A stretch of DNA of 64,000 bases from Rhodoferax ferrireducens (GTDB lineage: Bacteria > Pseudomonadota > Gammaproteobacteria > Burkholderiales > Burkholderiaceae_C), in the NCBI RefSeq assembly GCF_003347515.1, contig NZ_QEII01000234.1:62001-126000 (forward strand), written 5' to 3'. Below are positions 47,273-54,752 of the stretch, one piece after another. The position numbers and the translations under genes are program-made. The number at the start of each line of letters is the position of its first letter. Position 1 is the stretch's first letter. The notes under the pieces are model-generated. The model ran no database searches and was not told where the DNA came from. It saw only the letters and a program-made list of their open reading frames with translations.

Positions 47273-48499
47273 TTAGTTGCTATGCCGCTTGCGGTAGATT
47301 TCAAGAAACTTGGCGACGCGGCCAATGGCCTCGCGCAAATCATCCTCATGCGGCAAAAATACAATGCGGAAATGGTCGGGTGCCGCCCAGTTGAAGCCGG
47401 TGCCCTGCACCAGCATCACGCGGGTTTCCTGAAGCAGCTCCAGAAAGAACTGCTGGTCATCAACAATCGGGTACAGCGTCGGGTCCAGACGGGGAAACAT
47501 ATACAGCGCCGCCGTCGGCTTGACGCAGGTTACCCCCGGAATCGCCGTGATCAACTCGTAAGCCAGGTCGCGCTGACGGCGAAGGCGGCCGCCCTCGCCC
47601 ACCAGGTCATTGATGCTCTGATAGCCCCCCAGAGCGGTCTGGATCGCCCACTGGCCGGGCACATTGGCACACAGCCGCATGTTCGAGAGCATGTTCAGCC
47701 CCTCGATGTAATCCTTGGCCGGTTTCTTGTCGCCCGACACCACCATCCAGCCCGAGCGGTAGCCGCAGGAGCGGTAGCTTTTTGACAGTGAATTGAAGGT
47801 GAGGGTCAGCACATCGTCAGAGAGACTGCCAATGGCCGTGTGGCTCGCGTCGTCGTACAGGACCTTGTCGTACACCTCGTCGGCAAAGATGACCAGGCCA
47901 TGCTCACGCGCAATCAGTACGATGGCCTTGAGCAGTTCATCGGAATACAGCGCACCGGTCGGGTTGTTGGGGTTGATCACCACAATGCCCTTGGTCCGTG
48001 GCGTGATTTTGGCGCGAATATCGTTGAGGTCGGGCATCCAGCCGTTGGCTTCGTCGCACAGATAGTGCACCGGTGTGCCGCCCGACAGACTGGCTGCCGC
48101 CGTCCACAGCGGGTAGTCGGGCGACGGCAACAGCAACTCGTCGCCGTTGTCGAGCAGTGCATTCGTTGCCATCACGATCAACTCGCTGGCGCCGTTGCCC
48201 AGGTAAATATCGTCCAGCGTTACGCCCTTGATGCCCTGCTGCTGGGTGTAGTGCATGACCGCCTTGCGCGCCGCAAAAATGCCCTTGCTGTCGGAGTAAC
48301 CGGCAGAATTGGGCAGGTTACGGATCATGTCCTGCTGGATTTCCTCGGGCGCATCAAAACCGAACACGGCCAGATTGCCGATGTTGAGCTTGATGATCTT
48401 GTGACCCTCTTCCTCCATCTGACGGGCAGCATCCATGATGGGGCCGCGAATGTCGTAGCAGACGTTGGCCAGTTTGGCTGATTTGCGAATGGTCTTCAA
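47273..48499 (-). CDS. alaA: Alanine-synthesising aminotransferase AlaA (TTG start)
   Basis: A 408-residue class I aminotransferase very close in motif to E. coli AlaA: KSAKLANVCYDIRGPIMD, IYLGNGASELIV, NPNNPTGALYSDELL, and the PLP lysine in SLSKSYRSCGYRSGW. It transfers the amino group of glutamate to pyruvate. Homology starts at the TTG at 48499 (TTGAAGACCATTCGC), which has GGAGGG 4 bases before it. The only ATG in frame, at 48550, is followed by a -10-like TATAGG box, so it is likely upstream of the transcript. Confidence 0.93.
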   Translation of the reverse strand: MKTIRKSAKLANVCYDIRGPIMDAARQMEEEGHKIIKLNIGNLAVFGFDAPEEIQQDMIRNLPNSAGYSDSKGIFAARKAVMHYTQQQGIKGVTLDDIYLGNGASELIVMATNALLDNGDELLLPSPDYPLWTAAASLSGGTPVHYLCDEANGWMPDLNDIRAKITPRTKGIVVINPNNPTGALYSDELLKAIVLIAREHGLVIFADEVYDKVLYDDASHTAIGSLSDDVLTLTFNSLSKSYRSCGYRSGWMVVSGDKKPAKDYIEGLNMLSNMRLCANVPGQWAIQTALGGYQSINDLVGEGGRLRRQRDLAYELITAIPGVTCVKPTAALYMFPRLDPTLYPIVDDQQFFLELLQETRVMLVQGTGFNWAAPDHFRIVFLPHEDDLREAIGRVAKFLEIYRKRHSN

Positions 48500-48608
48500 A
48501 GTCCCTCCGGACGTGGGTGACGTAAGGCGAAACCTATAATTTGACCACATTTCAACGCAGCATCCCGTTATTCGTGCACTGCAACATCCAGACTCAAGCT
48601 CTTACGAT

Positions 48609-48995
48609 ATGAAGTTCCAGCCCGACAGCATCAGTGTGCAATCCATCAGCGGTTACGGTCCCGGCTGGATTGGTATTGGAAGCGAAAAAATTACCACCAG
48701 CGTGGTCATCGGATCCCGCGGCGAACGCTTCAATTGGCCCTGCAACAGCTTCGACGAATTGACCGCCGAACACTTTGCCCAATTGGCGGCCCTAAACACC
48801 GAACTGGTCATATTTGGCAGCGGCGACCGCATCCGCTTCCCCCAAGGCGCCTGGATCAAGCCCCTGATTGACAAACAAACCGGCATTGAGACCATGGACA
48901 CTCAGGCAGCCTGTCGAACCTACAACATTCTGGCGGGTGAAGGACGCGTAGTTGCCGTTGCACTGCTGCTTGAACCCACCTTGGAAGAACACTGA
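48609..48995 (+). CDS. Mth938-like domain protein (DUF498)
   Basis: A 128-residue protein of the Mth938/NDUFAF3-like family (GYGPGWIGIGSEKITTSVVIG, LVIFGSGDRIRFPQ, ETMDTQAACRTYNILAGEGRVV). Human NDUFAF3 is a complex I assembly factor; the bacterial role is not established. It is divergent from alaA and precedes the peroxiredoxin gene on the same strand. Confidence 0.88.
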   Translation: MKFQPDSISVQSISGYGPGWIGIGSEKITTSVVIGSRGERFNWPCNSFDELTAEHFAQLAALNTELVIFGSGDRIRFPQGAWIKPLIDKQTGIETMDTQAACRTYNILAGEGRVVAVALLLEPTLEEH

Positions 48996-49127
48996 GCAGC
49001 GCCCGAAGGGTCGCGGGTGTTTTCGGGGTAAAATAGCAGGTTGCAGTCGGGGGCGCCGGAGCGCTGTCACAGGATAGTGCCCACGACTTGAGCGACGACG
49101 CATCCTGTCACACGAGATTTAAGAACT

Positions 49128-49613
49128 ATGGCGATTGTTGTCAATAAACCCATCCCTGAATTTGAATCAAATGCCACTGGTGGCATCAGAGTATCCAACA
49201 CGTCCCACCTCGGAAAAGTCGTTATTTTGTACTTTTATCCGAAGGACAACACCCCTGGCTGTACCACAGAGGCCATGCAGTTCCGGGACAAATACAAAGA
49301 CTTTGTGAAGGCTGGCGCCACCGTGTTTGGTGTGTCGCGCGACAACATGAAATCCCACGACGAGTTCAAAGCCAAACTGGAACTCCCGTTTGAGTTGATC
49401 GCCGATACCGAAGAAAAAATGTGTCACATGTTCGGCGTCGTCAAGAACAAGATCATGTACGGCAAAAAGGTCAAAGGCATTGAACGCAGCACGTTCCTGA
49501 TCGGTGCTGACGGCCTCGTCAAGGAAGAATGGCGCGGTCTCAAGGTGCCCGGTCATGTGGACGACGTGCTGAAAGCCGTTAAGGCACTCAACAAGACAGC
49601 CGCACTCGTTTGA
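49128..49613 (+). CDS. bcp: Peroxiredoxin of the Bcp type, lacking the usual second cysteine
   Basis: A 161-residue thiol peroxidase. The peroxidatic cysteine is C45 in FYPKDNTPGCTTEAMQF. The E. coli Bcp resolving cysteine five residues later is methionine here (CTTEAM), leaving a cysteine in KMCHMFGV, which aligns with the third cysteine of E. coli Bcp, as the only candidate. It may work as a 1-Cys enzyme or use that residue. A hairpin-capable repeat (ACAGGAT...ATCCTGT) lies in the leader (49070-49109). Confidence 0.9.
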   Translation: MAIVVNKPIPEFESNATGGIRVSNTSHLGKVVILYFYPKDNTPGCTTEAMQFRDKYKDFVKAGATVFGVSRDNMKSHDEFKAKLELPFELIADTEEKMCHMFGVVKNKIMYGKKVKGIERSTFLIGADGLVKEEWRGLKVPGHVDDVLKAVKALNKTAALV

Positions 49614-49644
49614 CGATAAATAGCGGGTGTCCGCAATGCGTGCC

Positions 49645-49741
49645 TTGACGCATGCAAAGTTTATGCATAATGGACGCATGCCGTTGAAAATCGCAACCGT
49701 GCTCCCCGAAAAAGCCGCCTTGGCCTCAAGGCGGCTTTTTT
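49645..49741 (+). ncRNA. Candidate small RNA between bcp and the PhoH gene (promoter to terminator)
   Basis: A sigma70-like promoter is seen: TTGACG (49645-49650), 17 bases, TAATGG (49668-49673), with an alternative CATAAT -10. About 40 bases later an intrinsic terminator follows (GCCGCCTT 49714-49721, AAGGCGGC 49728-49735, T6). The transcript would be about 63 nt, from near 49679 to 49741, with no open frame of note. It could also be simply the bcp terminator with a fortuitous promoter. Confidence 0.4.
49714..49741 (+). terminator. Intrinsic terminator between bcp and the PhoH gene
   Basis: The 8-bp GC-rich stem GCCGCCTT/AAGGCGGC has a 6-base loop (GGCCTC) and is followed by T6. A5 before the stem makes it partly bidirectional. 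Confidence 0.9.
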
Positions 49742-49788
49742 GCTTTTAAAGCCTGAATTCAATCCACTTTTAGCGAGCAAACATCCCT

Positions 49789-51486
49789 ATGCCATTGCCA
49801 ACCGCCCCCGCCAAACGCGCTGCGTTGCTGTCCGAGCAAGACTACGATGTGCCGGCAAGGACACAGCCTAAAGCCCGCAAGACTGAATCCTTGCTGGCTG
49901 AGCGCCCTGTTTCAGAAAAACCCCAGGCGCGGGAACTGCCCCTGCGCACTGATGTTGCCGGACAAGCCGTCGCCTTCATGGAAAAGAGCGCGCCTGAAAG
50001 CCGCGCAAAGACGCCCCGATCGGACACATCAGCGCGCAAACTTCGCCCCGAAATCAAAGTCGTAGCCGAAGTCAGCGGCAAAAAGACAAAGCACAATGGT
50101 CCGAGCAAACTGTTTGTGCTGGACACCAACGTGTTGCTGCACGACCCCATGTGCCTTTTCCGCTTCGAGGAACATGACATCTTTCTTCCCATGATTGTTC
50201 TGGAAGAACTGGATGCCCACAAAAAAGGCATGACCGAGGTTGCCCGCAACGCACGACAAACCAGCCGCACGCTGGACGCCTTGGCCGGCCATCAGGACGC
50301 AGACATCACCACCGGTTTGCCTCTGAGCACCACGGGCCACCGGGAAGCGGGCGGCAAGTTGTTCTTCCAGACGCAGCTCCTGAACTACACCTTGCCCGCC
50401 AGCCTGCCCCAAGGCAAGGCCGACAACCAGATTCTGGGCGTCGTGGAGGCACTGCGCCAGCAACATGCCCCGCGTGAAGTGGTACTGGTGTCCAAAGACA
50501 TCAACATGCGGGTCAAATCGCGTGCCTTGGGTCTGGCCACCGACGATTACCAGAACGACAAGACCCTGGAAGATGGCGACTTGCTGTATTCGGGCGCCAT
50601 TGCCTTGCCCGGGAATTTTTGGACGACACACGGAAAAACGGTGGAAAGCTGGCAGCAAGGGGCACATACTTTTTACCGCATCACCGGCCCCATCGTCCCC
50701 AACCTGCTGATCAACCAGTTTGTCTATTTCGAGTCCCCCGGTGAGCCCAGCCTGTATGCCCGTGTGACGGAAATTCGTGGCAAAACCGCCGTGTTCAAAA
50801 CACTGAAGGATTTCACCCACCTGAAGAACTCGGTTTGGGGCATCACCACGCGAAACCGTGAGCAAAACTTTGCCATGAACCTGCTGATGGATCCAGAAAT
50901 TGACTTTGTCACTTTGACGGGCACGGCGGGCACCGGTAAAACGCTGATGGCACTGGCCTCCGGCCTGACTCAGGTCCTGGACGATCGGCGCTATACCGAA
51001 ATCATCGTGACGCGCGCCACCGTAAGCGTTGGCGAGGACATCGGCTTTCTGCCCGGCACGGAAGAGGAAAAGATGGGCCCCTGGATGGGCGCGCTGGATG
51101 ACAACCTCGAAGTCTTGGGCAAGACCGACACCAGCGCCGGCGAATGGGGCCGCGCCGCGACCAGTGAACTTATTCGCAGTCGCATCAAGATCAAGAGCAT
51201 GAACTTCATGCGGGGACGCACCTTTCTGAACAAGTACGTCATCATCGATGAAGCGCAGAATCTGACACCCAAGCAGATGAAGACGCTGATTACCCGCGCG
51301 GGCCCCGGCACCAAAATCATTTGCATGGGTAACCTGGCGCAGATTGACACGCCATACCTGACGGAAGGCTCTTCCGGCTTGACCTTTGCGGTGGACAAAT
51401 TCAAAGGCTGGCCGCACGGCGGGCACATTACCCTGGCGCGAGGTGAACGTTCACGGTTGGCGGATTTTGCGAGTGAAGTTTTGTAG
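49789..51486 (+). CDS. PIN-PhoH family ATPase / ribonuclease (PhoH2/YlaK type)
   Basis: A 565-residue protein. A low-complexity basic N-terminal stretch (residues 1-105) is followed by a PIN nuclease domain (LFVLDTNVLLHDPMCLF, with aspartates for metal binding; VLEELDAHKKGM) and a C-terminal PhoH ATPase domain with Walker A GTAGTGKTLMALASG and Walker B VIIDEAQNLTPKQ. PIN-PhoH proteins are thought to be coupled ATPase-RNases. The N-terminal region has no match in memory and is longer than in the usual PhoH2 proteins. Confidence 0.92.
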   Translation: MPLPTAPAKRAALLSEQDYDVPARTQPKARKTESLLAERPVSEKPQARELPLRTDVAGQAVAFMEKSAPESRAKTPRSDTSARKLRPEIKVVAEVSGKKTKHNGPSKLFVLDTNVLLHDPMCLFRFEEHDIFLPMIVLEELDAHKKGMTEVARNARQTSRTLDALAGHQDADITTGLPLSTTGHREAGGKLFFQTQLLNYTLPASLPQGKADNQILGVVEALRQQHAPREVVLVSKDINMRVKSRALGLATDDYQNDKTLEDGDLLYSGAIALPGNFWTTHGKTVESWQQGAHTFYRITGPIVPNLLINQFVYFESPGEPSLYARVTEIRGKTAVFKTLKDFTHLKNSVWGITTRNREQNFAMNLLMDPEIDFVTLTGTAGTGKTLMALASGLTQVLDDRRYTEIIVTRATVSVGEDIGFLPGTEEEKMGPWMGALDDNLEVLGKTDTSAGEWGRAATSELIRSRIKIKSMNFMRGRTFLNKYVIIDEAQNLTPKQMKTLITRAGPGTKIICMGNLAQIDTPYLTEGSSGLTFAVDKFKGWPHGGHITLARGERSRLADFASEVL

Positions 51487-51506
51487 TTTTTCATCCTCTC
51501 TTTATT

Positions 51507-51536
51507 GCACGCCTCTTTCGTTCAAAAGAGGCGTGC
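51507..51536. terminator. Hairpin between the convergent PhoH and dnaB genes
   Basis: GCACGCCTCTTT (51507-51518) pairs with AAAGAGGCGTGC (51525-51536), a perfect 12-bp stem. No run of T follows on either strand, so it is a weak or factor-assisted terminator at best. Confidence 0.5.
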
Positions 51537-51556
51537 GGGCGAGATGAAGAAAAAAT

Positions 51557-51611
51557 AGCTACAAACTTTATAGCTACTCAGGCAATCTATTCGAGGGCTA
51601 GCGGCCAAATT
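51557..51611 (-). repeat. 55-bp dispersed repeat, copy 8 (PhoH-dnaB gap)
   Basis: On the minus strand: AATTTGGCCGCTAGCCCTCG at the left, GATTGCCTGAGTAGCTATAA in the middle, TTGTAGCT at the right. It fills the gap up to the dnaB stop. Confidence 0.72.
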
Positions 51612-51614
51612 GGC

Positions 51615-53021
51615 TTAATAGTCACCGCTTCCACCTGACGCCAAGGACTCAAACTTGGTAATCTTATTCAGGAAAGCAAGCTTCACCACACCTGTCGGGC
51701 CATTCCGCTGTTTGGCAATAATGACCTCCGCGACGCCTGGCTCCTTGCAGGCATCCTTGGTGTAGTACTCATCGCGGTAGATGAACATAATGATGTCCGC
51801 ATCCTGCTCAATCGCACCCGACTCCCGCAAGTCACTCATCATGGGGCGCTTGTCTGGGCGCTGCTCCACGCTTCGGTTGAGCTGAGAGAGCGCAATCACG
51901 GGGCACTGTAGCTCCCTGGCCAACATCTTCAGTCCGCGCGATATTTCACCCAATTCGGTCGCACGGTTCTCCCCGTCACTGGATGAACCACTCATGAGTT
52001 GCAAATAGTCAACCACAATCAAGCCCAACTTGCCGCACTGGCGCGACAAGCGGCGAGCGTTGGCACGGAGTTCGCTGGAGGTCAAACCTGCAGATTCATC
52101 GATATGCAGGGAAATCGTGCGCAATTTCTCAATCGCTTCGGTCAAACGCGGCCATTCTTCATCGGACAATTTACCGGTACGCAAATGGCCTTGGTCAATG
52201 CGGCCGATCGAGCCCACAATCCGTACCGCGAGCTGCGCGGCGCCCATTTCCATCGAAAACACGGCAACCGGTAGCCCTTCGTTCAGTGCTACATGCTCAG
52301 CAATATTGATGGCCAGCGCTGTTTTACCCATCGAGGGCCGGGCCGCGAGTACGATCAGGTCGCCGGCCTGAAAACCGGCCGTCATCCGGTCCAGGTCATA
52401 AAAGCCAGTCGGCACACCGGTCACATCATTCGGGTTGTCCGCCATCTCCTGCACCCGGTCAAGCAGATCAACCACCAGCGTATCCATGGACTGGAAGCCT
52501 TGTTTTGTGCGAGCACCTTCTTCCCCGATGTTGAAGATCTTTTGCTCAGCCTCATCCAAAATGGCGGCCACGGGACGGCCTTTGGGGTTGAACGCATTGG
52601 TGGAAATTTCGTCACTGGCAGTTACCAGCTTGCGCAGAATTGAACGCTCACGAACGATTTCGGCATAACGCCGAATATTGCTGGCGCTGGGCACATACTG
52701 CGCTAGAGAATTGAGGTAAGCCAGCCCGCCAATTTCTTCTGCCTTACCATGATTTTGCAATTGCTCAAATACCGTGATGACGTCAGCCGGTTTGGAGCCA
52801 TTGATCAAAGCGCCAATAGCCCCATAAACCATCCGGTGCTCGTAGCGGTAGAAGTCACCATCGACTAACAAGTCACCGACACGGTCCCACGCGCCGTTGT
52901 CCAATAACAGGCCGCCCAACACGCTGGACTCGGCCTCGATGGAATGCGGTGGTATGCGCAATTGCGCTACTTGTCGATCTTGACCGTAGTCGTCACCGAC
53001 GGCAGTGAGTACAGCAGACAT
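51615..53021 (-). CDS. dnaB: Replicative DNA helicase
   Basis: A 468-residue hexameric helicase of the replication fork. The N-terminal primase-interacting domain (IPPHSIEAESSVLGGLLLDN) and the RecA-like C-terminal domain with Walker A ARPSMGKTALAINIAEH, VVDYLQLM (Walker B) and the arginine-finger region are complete. ATG at 53021 has AAAGGAAA upstream; the open extension to 53144 is not conserved. It is downstream of rpsF-priB-rpsR-rplI. Confidence 0.98.
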   Translation of the reverse strand: MSAVLTAVGDDYGQDRQVAQLRIPPHSIEAESSVLGGLLLDNGAWDRVGDLLVDGDFYRYEHRMVYGAIGALINGSKPADVITVFEQLQNHGKAEEIGGLAYLNSLAQYVPSASNIRRYAEIVRERSILRKLVTASDEISTNAFNPKGRPVAAILDEAEQKIFNIGEEGARTKQGFQSMDTLVVDLLDRVQEMADNPNDVTGVPTGFYDLDRMTAGFQAGDLIVLAARPSMGKTALAINIAEHVALNEGLPVAVFSMEMGAAQLAVRIVGSIGRIDQGHLRTGKLSDEEWPRLTEAIEKLRTISLHIDESAGLTSSELRANARRLSRQCGKLGLIVVDYLQLMSGSSSDGENRATELGEISRGLKMLARELQCPVIALSQLNRSVEQRPDKRPMMSDLRESGAIEQDADIIMFIYRDEYYTKDACKEPGVAEVIIAKQRNGPTGVVKLAFLNKITKFESLASGGSGDY

Positions 53022-53145
53022 GCAGTTTTCCTTTGGGCTTTTGATGCTACGCCACCGCTTGTCTGGCGTCGAGTGAAATGCTGGGCATAAGCCTTTTATA
53101 AGCTGTGCACAAACTGTGGAAATTCCGGGACAAACCACCCCCAAA

Positions 53146-53181
53146 ATGCAAAAGCCGCCAGGATTTGCACCCCGGCGGCTT
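53146..53181 (-). terminator. Intrinsic terminator between rplI and dnaB
   Basis: On the minus strand AAGCCGCC (53181-53174) pairs with GGCGGCTT (53159-53152), followed by TTTGCATTTT. It sits 20 bases past the rplI stop, so dnaB is probably also served by its own promoter. Confidence 0.75.
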
Positions 53182-53200
53182 CTGAATGGGTCTCAGCGGT

Positions 53201-53653
53201 TTAAGCTGTTTCGCCGTAGACCGAGACTGTGATATCAACAACCACATCGGTGTGCAATGCCACGCCGACTGTACTGTCGCTAACAATCTTGATCGGACCA
53301 TTGGGCATGCGAATTTGCGCCTTGGACACCTTGAAGCCGTTCTTGGTCAGCTCTTCAGCGATGTCGGCGTTGGTCACGGAACCAAACAGGCGACCGTCCA
53401 CACCGGCCTTTTGGGTCAGCTTGCAGGTCGTGCCAGCCAGTTTTTCACCCAAGGCTTGGCATTCAGCCAACTTGACGGCAGCGGCCTTTTCCAATTCAGC
53501 GCGCTTGGCTTCGAATTGCAGTTTTGCCGACTCCGTGGCGCGACGGGCGCGGCCAGAAGGAATCAGGAAGTTGCGGGCGTAGCCATCTTTAACACGAACG
53601 ATTTCGCCGAGATTGCCAAGGTTCACGACCTTGTCGAGCAGAATGATTTGCAT
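53201..53653 (-). CDS. rplI: 50S ribosomal protein bL9
   Basis: A 150-residue bL9. The N-domain [32 protein letters not shown] is the family signature, then a long helix and a C-domain ([24 protein letters not shown]). bL9 binds the base of the L1 stalk. It follows rpsR by 11 bases. Confidence 0.98.
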   Translation of the reverse strand: MQIILLDKVVNLGNLGEIVRVKDGYARNFLIPSGRARRATESAKLQFEAKRAELEKAAAVKLAECQALGEKLAGTTCKLTQKAGVDGRLFGSVTNADIAEELTKNGFKVSKAQIRMPNGPIKIVSDSTVGVALHTDVVVDITVSVYGETA

Positions 53654-53664
53654 GGTCGTAATCC

Positions 53665-53949
53665 TTAGATCTTGTGCTGGTCGCTGTACGGCAGCATCGC
53701 GAGGAAACGCGCGCGCTTGATAGCGGTGTTGAGCTGGCGCTGGAAAATGGCACGGGTACCAGTCAGGCGCGCGGGAATGATTTTGCCATTTTCAGCAATG
53801 AAATCACGCAGTGTGTCGATGTCTTTGTAATCGATCTCTTCGACGCCAGTCACGGTAAAGCGGCAAAAGCGCTTGCGCTTGAACAGCAGGTTCTGGGCTG
53901 GGCGCTTGGGGCGCTTGTCTTTATTGTTGAAACGTTTTGGTCCGGCCAT
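53665..53949 (-). CDS. rpsR: 30S ribosomal protein bS18
   Basis: A 94-residue basic protein with [26 protein letters not shown] and the conserved C-terminal core ([30 protein letters not shown]). The N-terminus ([17 protein letters not shown]) is longer than in E. coli (75 residues), as in other Burkholderiales. It binds next to bS6 on the platform of the small subunit. Confidence 0.97.
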   Translation of the reverse strand: MAGPKRFNNKDKRPKRPAQNLLFKRKRFCRFTVTGVEEIDYKDIDTLRDFIAENGKIIPARLTGTRAIFQRQLNTAIKRARFLAMLPYSDQHKI

Positions 53950-53978
53950 GATGGACTCCTTAAATTTTTACGAATTAG

Positions 53979-54278
53979 CTAATCTTGCTGAAATTCTTGA
54001 ATATGAAACACGACATGTTTGCCGTTGCGAGGTGTCGCCAGAAAACCGTTGAATTTCCAGGCACTGCCTATGGCTTGTTTGACAAGCCGTTCAGCCATTG
54101 CACCAAAAGCCACCGCTTTCATTGTTGCCTTAACCTGTCTTGTCTGCCCTGCTTCCTGCATGTCCGACTCGTGCTCGAGTCTCATGTTCAGTGCGGGCAA
54201 TCCGGCTGGCGTATATCGCAGAGCATCAAGCTCAACAATACAGGCAGTCAGAACAAGCTGGTTGACAACGTGATTCAC
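53979..54278 (-). CDS. priB: Primosomal replication protein PriB
   Basis: A 99-residue OB-fold protein (MNHVVNQLVLTACIVELDALRYTPAG and LPALNMRLEHES). PriB binds single-stranded DNA and links PriA to DnaT and DnaB in replication restart; here it lies between the bS6 and bS18 genes, the usual place. A GTG at 54278 with GAGGGG just before it is chosen; a TTG at 54293 would add MSSRG. Confidence 0.92.
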   Translation of the reverse strand: MNHVVNQLVLTACIVELDALRYTPAGLPALNMRLEHESDMQEAGQTRQVKATMKAVAFGAMAERLVKQAIGSAWKFNGFLATPRNGKHVVFHIQEFQQD

Positions 54279-54301
54279 ACCCCTCGACGACAAAGAAGTC
54301 G

Positions 54302-54667
54302 TTAAGCCTGGTACTCAGCCTGTTGGGTCTTGCGGGCGTCTTCGCGTTCGACAGTCTTCATCATCGAAGAAGGACCAGTGTCGGCCTTTTTCTTCAAAAC
54401 TGTCAGGTGACGCAAAACGGCATCATTGAATTTGAACGCATGTTCCAGTTCAGACATCACGGCCTGATCGGCTTCGATGTTGACACAAAGATAATGGGCT
54501 TTTGCAAGCTTATTGATCATATAGATCAACTGGCGACGGCCCCAATCTTCAACACGATGCACTTTGCCGCCGCCGGCCGTGATCATGCCTTTATAACGTT
54601 CCAGCATGGCGGGAACTTGCTCGCTCTGATCCGGATGGATCATGAGAATGATTTCGTAATGACGCAT
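54302..54667 (-). CDS. rpsF: 30S ribosomal protein bS6
   Basis: A 121-residue bS6 starting [21 protein letters not shown], with the core [21 protein letters not shown] and an acidic-basic tail ([18 protein letters not shown]) like those modified by RimK. ATG at 54667 has AAGGAGT upstream; upstream open sequence to 54865 is not conserved. It is first of the rpsF-priB-rpsR-rplI string. Confidence 0.98.
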   Translation of the reverse strand: MRHYEIILMIHPDQSEQVPAMLERYKGMITAGGGKVHRVEDWGRRQLIYMINKLAKAHYLCVNIEADQAVMSELEHAFKFNDAVLRHLTVLKKKADTGPSSMMKTVEREDARKTQQAEYQA

Positions 54668-54701
54668 TGATACTCCTTGTGGATGGCCCAGGTTTAGGCA
54701 G

Positions 54702-54736
54702 AAAAAGCCACCCTCAGCGTCTAATTGAGGTGTGGC
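54702..54736 (-). terminator. Intrinsic terminator after the symporter gene
   Basis: On the minus strand GCCACACCTCA (54736-54726) pairs with TGAGGGTGGC (54716-54707) with a small bulge, then T5 (54706-54702). It separates the symporter gene from rpsF. Confidence 0.85.
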
Positions 54737-54752
54737 AAGGCGAAACCCAACA

